DNA from: Paenibacillus sp. OVF10
GTDB taxonomy: Bacteria; Bacillota; Bacilli; Paenibacillales; Paenibacillaceae
Direction of reading: 5' to 3'
Assembly (NCBI GenBank): GCA_022836915.1
Contig: CP094668.1
Location: 1,984,001-2,048,000, forward strand
DNA: 64,000 nucleotides
Shown here: one piece after another, positions 62,056 to 64,000 of the stretch
Layout: every line of letters starts with the position of its first letter
How positions within the stretch are numbered: the stretch's first letter is position 1
The notes under the pieces: model-generated
The model's database searches: none
Told to the model about the DNA's origin: nothing
Seen by the model: only the letters and a program-made list of their open reading frames with translations
Made by a program: the position numbers and the translations under genes

Positions 62056-62091
62056 TTACATCATGCCGCCCATTCCACCCACACTGCCCAT
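62056..62091 (-). CDS. Possible 11-codon microprotein coupled to queE
   Basis: The queE stop overlaps an ATG (TGATG) that opens MGSVGGMGGMM and stops. Coupling by TGATG is a real re-initiation signal, and the Gly/Met-rich peptide looks like the flexible tail of larger proteins. It may equally be chance or a remnant. No independent ribosome binding site. Confidence 0.25.
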   Translation of the reverse strand: MGSVGGMGGMM

Positions 62092-62864
62092 CAGACGCCG
62101 CGTTTGTTGCCCCATACCAACGTATGAAGCTGTGGTAGCACACGAACGTTGTTCAGGTCATCGGAGGCACTGACTTGGTCGATCAGCCACTCATAACGAG
62201 CAAGCAGTGAGGACGCCAGCTCTGGCGTATCGGCAGAAGTCACATCCGGGTTCCCGGTTTGTAAAAATAAATCCGTGCCCGGATACCGTGCATGCACACG
62301 GCGGGCATAGTCCAAGTCTGTCTCATCAAAGATCACGATCTTCAGACTATAACTTCGTTCTACCGGGCCAGCGGCCAGGCGTCCGATTAGATCATCCAGC
62401 ACGGCCCAATCGGTGTCCATGCCGGAGCTGGGTGGCTTGGGCGAGACGGTGACTTCGTCAATGTCCGCCAGCCAAGGCTGCCAGCGGGAGCCCTGCGTCT
62501 CCACCGCGGTGCGGATGCCGTTCTCCCGCAGCAGGGCAACCAATCCGCCCAGCGAAGCAAGCAGGGCGGGATTACCGCCGGAGATGGTGACATGGGAGAA
62601 ACGGGTGCCGCCAACGCGGCGCAATTCTTCCCATACATCCTCTGGCGTAATCATTCGAATTTGGTCCTTGCCACTGCCGTCCCAGGTAAAGGCCGAGTCG
62701 CACCAGGAGCAGCGATAATCGCAGCCCGCGGTGCGAACAAACATCGTTTTTTGCCCGATGACCATGCCTTCGCCTTGAACCGTCGGACCAAAAATCTCCA
62801 TCACAGGGATACGCGCCTCTTGGTTGCGTTCGCGCGACTGTCTCTGTTCTACAATACTACTCAT
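62091..62864 (-). CDS. queE: 7-carboxy-7-deazaguanine synthase (radical SAM)
   Basis: A 257-residue radical SAM enzyme: IFGPTVQGEGMVIGQKTMFV, cluster motif in TAGCDYRCSWCDSAFTWDG (CxxxCxxC), and SHVTISGGNPALL. It turns 6-carboxytetrahydropterin into 7-carboxy-7-deazaguanine. ATG 62864 follows GGGAG by 10 nt and overlaps the queD stop by 8 bp; TTG 62867 is an alternative. The gene is locally GC-rich. Confidence 0.95.
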   Translation of the reverse strand: MSSIVEQRQSRERNQEARIPVMEIFGPTVQGEGMVIGQKTMFVRTAGCDYRCSWCDSAFTWDGSGKDQIRMITPEDVWEELRRVGGTRFSHVTISGGNPALLASLGGLVALLRENGIRTAVETQGSRWQPWLADIDEVTVSPKPPSSGMDTDWAVLDDLIGRLAAGPVERSYSLKIVIFDETDLDYARRVHARYPGTDLFLQTGNPDVTSADTPELASSLLARYEWLIDQVSASDDLNNVRVLPQLHTLVWGNKRGV

Positions 62865-63348
62865 CAATCATCCACTCCCGTCTCGCTTCCGCGTAACTGG
62901 TTGGTGTCTCGAAGAGTCGGACAAACTCCGTCCGCCCACCATCGGTCAGCCCGGCATAGGGTTCCGTCTGGAGCGCATGTTCCATCTGTTCGAACAGCCA
63001 AACGACCATATTTTCAGCCGTTGTATTCATTAAAGGAAGTGTCTCGTTGAGGTACTGATGATCCAGATATCCCTCAATCTGAGTTTTCCATATATCTTTG
63101 ATATGTCCAAAATCAACTGTCAGCCCGGTTTCACCCGGATAACCGCTGATGCCAAAAATAACTTTATACGTATGACCGTGCAGGTTCTTGCACTTGCCTT
63201 CATAACAATGCAGGTGATGTGCTGCGTCAAAGGTGAATTCTTTGCTTACAAGCACACGTTTGCGGTGATAGCGCAGCTGGGTGGGTAGAATATCTTCTCC
63301 GATGCGTTGCAGATGCTCTACAATACGGAATGTTCCCGGCTCTCTCAT
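62857..63348 (-). CDS. queD: 6-carboxytetrahydropterin synthase
   Basis: A 163-residue QueD: zinc His residues in [20 protein letters not shown], catalytic Cys in [32 protein letters not shown], and PTAEN-like [13 protein letters not shown]. It makes 6-carboxytetrahydropterin from dihydroneopterin triphosphate. Start overlaps the queC stop by 4 bp (ATGA). It has an N-terminal extension of about 30 residues before the core. Confidence 0.95.
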   Translation of the reverse strand: MREPGTFRIVEHLQRIGEDILPTQLRYHRKRVLVSKEFTFDAAHHLHCYEGKCKNLHGHTYKVIFGISGYPGETGLTVDFGHIKDIWKTQIEGYLDHQYLNETLPLMNTTAENMVVWLFEQMEHALQTEPYAGLTDGGRTEFVRLFETPTSYAEARREWMIDE

Positions 63349-64000
63349 CGTACATCCACTCCCGCAGATTCAGCAGCAGCACGTTGCTGTACATAACGAT
63401 CCAGTCCGGCTTTGCGCAGTTTGCAGGCAGGGCATTCTCCGCATCCATCGCCGATCACGCCGTTATAACAGGTCAGGGTACGCTCGCGTACATAATCAAA
63501 AGCACCGAGATCATCGGCCATCTTCCACGTCTGGGCTTTGTCCAGCCACATGAGTGGGGTATGAATGACAAATGGGTAGTCCATCGACAGATTAAGTGTC
63601 ACATTCATCGATTTCACAAATGAATCCCGGCAATCCGGGTATCCGCTGAAATCCGTCTCACATACACCTGTAACCAGGTGACGTGCTCCTTTTGCTTGGC
63701 CATAATGGCCGCAAAACTGAGGAACAGCAGATTTCGTCCATCTACAAATGTACTCGGCAGTTCGCCTTCTTCATGCGTAATCTCCACATCCGTGCGAGTG
63801 AGCGCATTGGGGGCAAGCTGATTTAACAGGCTCATATCGAGTACCGTTTGCTGTACCCCCAGATCACGAGCGATCTCGGCTGCACATTCAATCTCCAACT
63901 TGTGGCGCTGACCGTAATCAAATGTAACAACCTCGACTTCGGCAAACTGTTGTTTTGCCCAGAACAGACACGTGGTACTATCCTGACCACCGCTGAATAC
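63345..64000 (-). CDS. queC: 7-cyano-7-deazaguanine synthase, 5' end outside window (one frameshift)
   Basis: The frame is open to the right edge and begins there within the ATP-binding loop [16 protein letters not shown]. Further on are [32 protein letters not shown] and the zinc motif [20 protein letters not shown]. One base must be added near 63696-63697 to join [15 protein letters not shown] to the C-terminal part ([20 protein letters not shown]). Makes preQ0 from 7-carboxy-7-deazaguanine. First of the queC-D-E-F genes; any preQ1 riboswitch would lie outside the window. Confidence 0.93.

Noticed and set aside
62207..63050. Long plus-strand frames opposite queE and queD
   Set aside because: Shadows of GC-rich coding sequence on the other strand; no start signals or domains.

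Overview
The window comes from a low-to-medium G+C, Gram-positive, spore-former-type bacterium, most likely a Paenibacillus. The evidence is a paired secreted GH9 and GH48 cellulase with FN3 and CBM3 modules, many extracytoplasmic sugar ABC systems of the LplABC and AraNPQ types, large membrane-bound AraC regulators, strong AGGAGG ribosome binding sites with frequent TTG/GTG starts, CcpA-type cre boxes and a queCDEF cluster. No rRNA, tRNA, CRISPR array, integrase or transposase was seen.

Layout. 0-9 kb: the end of a membrane sensor kinase; then on the other strand a class 1 isoprenoid-synthase-fold gene followed by a small NHLP-leader peptide gene (a ComQ/ComX-like pair); a secreted helical protein, an acyltransferase, an LCP cell-wall ligase, a BcrC-type phosphatase and a chemoreceptor. 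9-17 kb: GH9 and GH48 cellulases and an SH3-NlpC/P60 hydrolase. 16.8-19.4 kb: an ArsR-like regulator divergent from a GH51 arabinofuranosidase. 19.5-27 kb: a 195-bp four-unit repeat, an MBL hydrolase, an Lrp regulator, a heterodimeric ABC exporter and an SLH/PrcB-like protein. 27.4-39.7 kb: a seven-gene glycan operon (two permeases, binding protein, GH29, CBM9-like, transglutaminase-like, GH18) with a convergent membrane AraC regulator. 40-45 kb: a GH43 with divergent AraC, then YdeI, DinB and WYL genes. 45-54 kb: an arabinan locus with a paralogue of the ArsR-like regulator, three GH43 genes and an AraNPQ-like importer, interrupted by three tandem copies of a roughly 290-bp GC-rich structured element. 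54-57.6 kb: a small secreted protein with a MacB/FtsX-type ABC system. 57.7-64 kb: EcsC, YbaK-like, a second 195-bp repeat, an Fsr-type MFS pump and queF-queE-queD-queC.

How the genes work together. The window is dominated by plant cell-wall breakdown: secreted cellulases; secreted and lipid-anchored arabinanases that release oligosaccharides; ABC importers; and intracellular GH43/GH51 enzymes that finish them. Two paralogous ArsR-type regulators, each divergent from an arabinan gene, are the obvious candidates for arabinan control, with CcpA superimposed: a cre box lies inside the abnA promoter.

Quality caveat. At least 23 single-base deletions, almost all in short homopolymers, break sixteen genes. 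Restoring one base at each site gives full-length proteins of in-frame length, so these genes are listed as intact CDS with the break noted. This looks like systematic sequencing under-calling rather than gene decay.

The most novel-looking items are the NHLP/isoprenoid-synthase pair, the three tandem structured elements at 52.2-53.0 kb, the 195-bp quadripartite repeats and the paralogous arabinan regulators.
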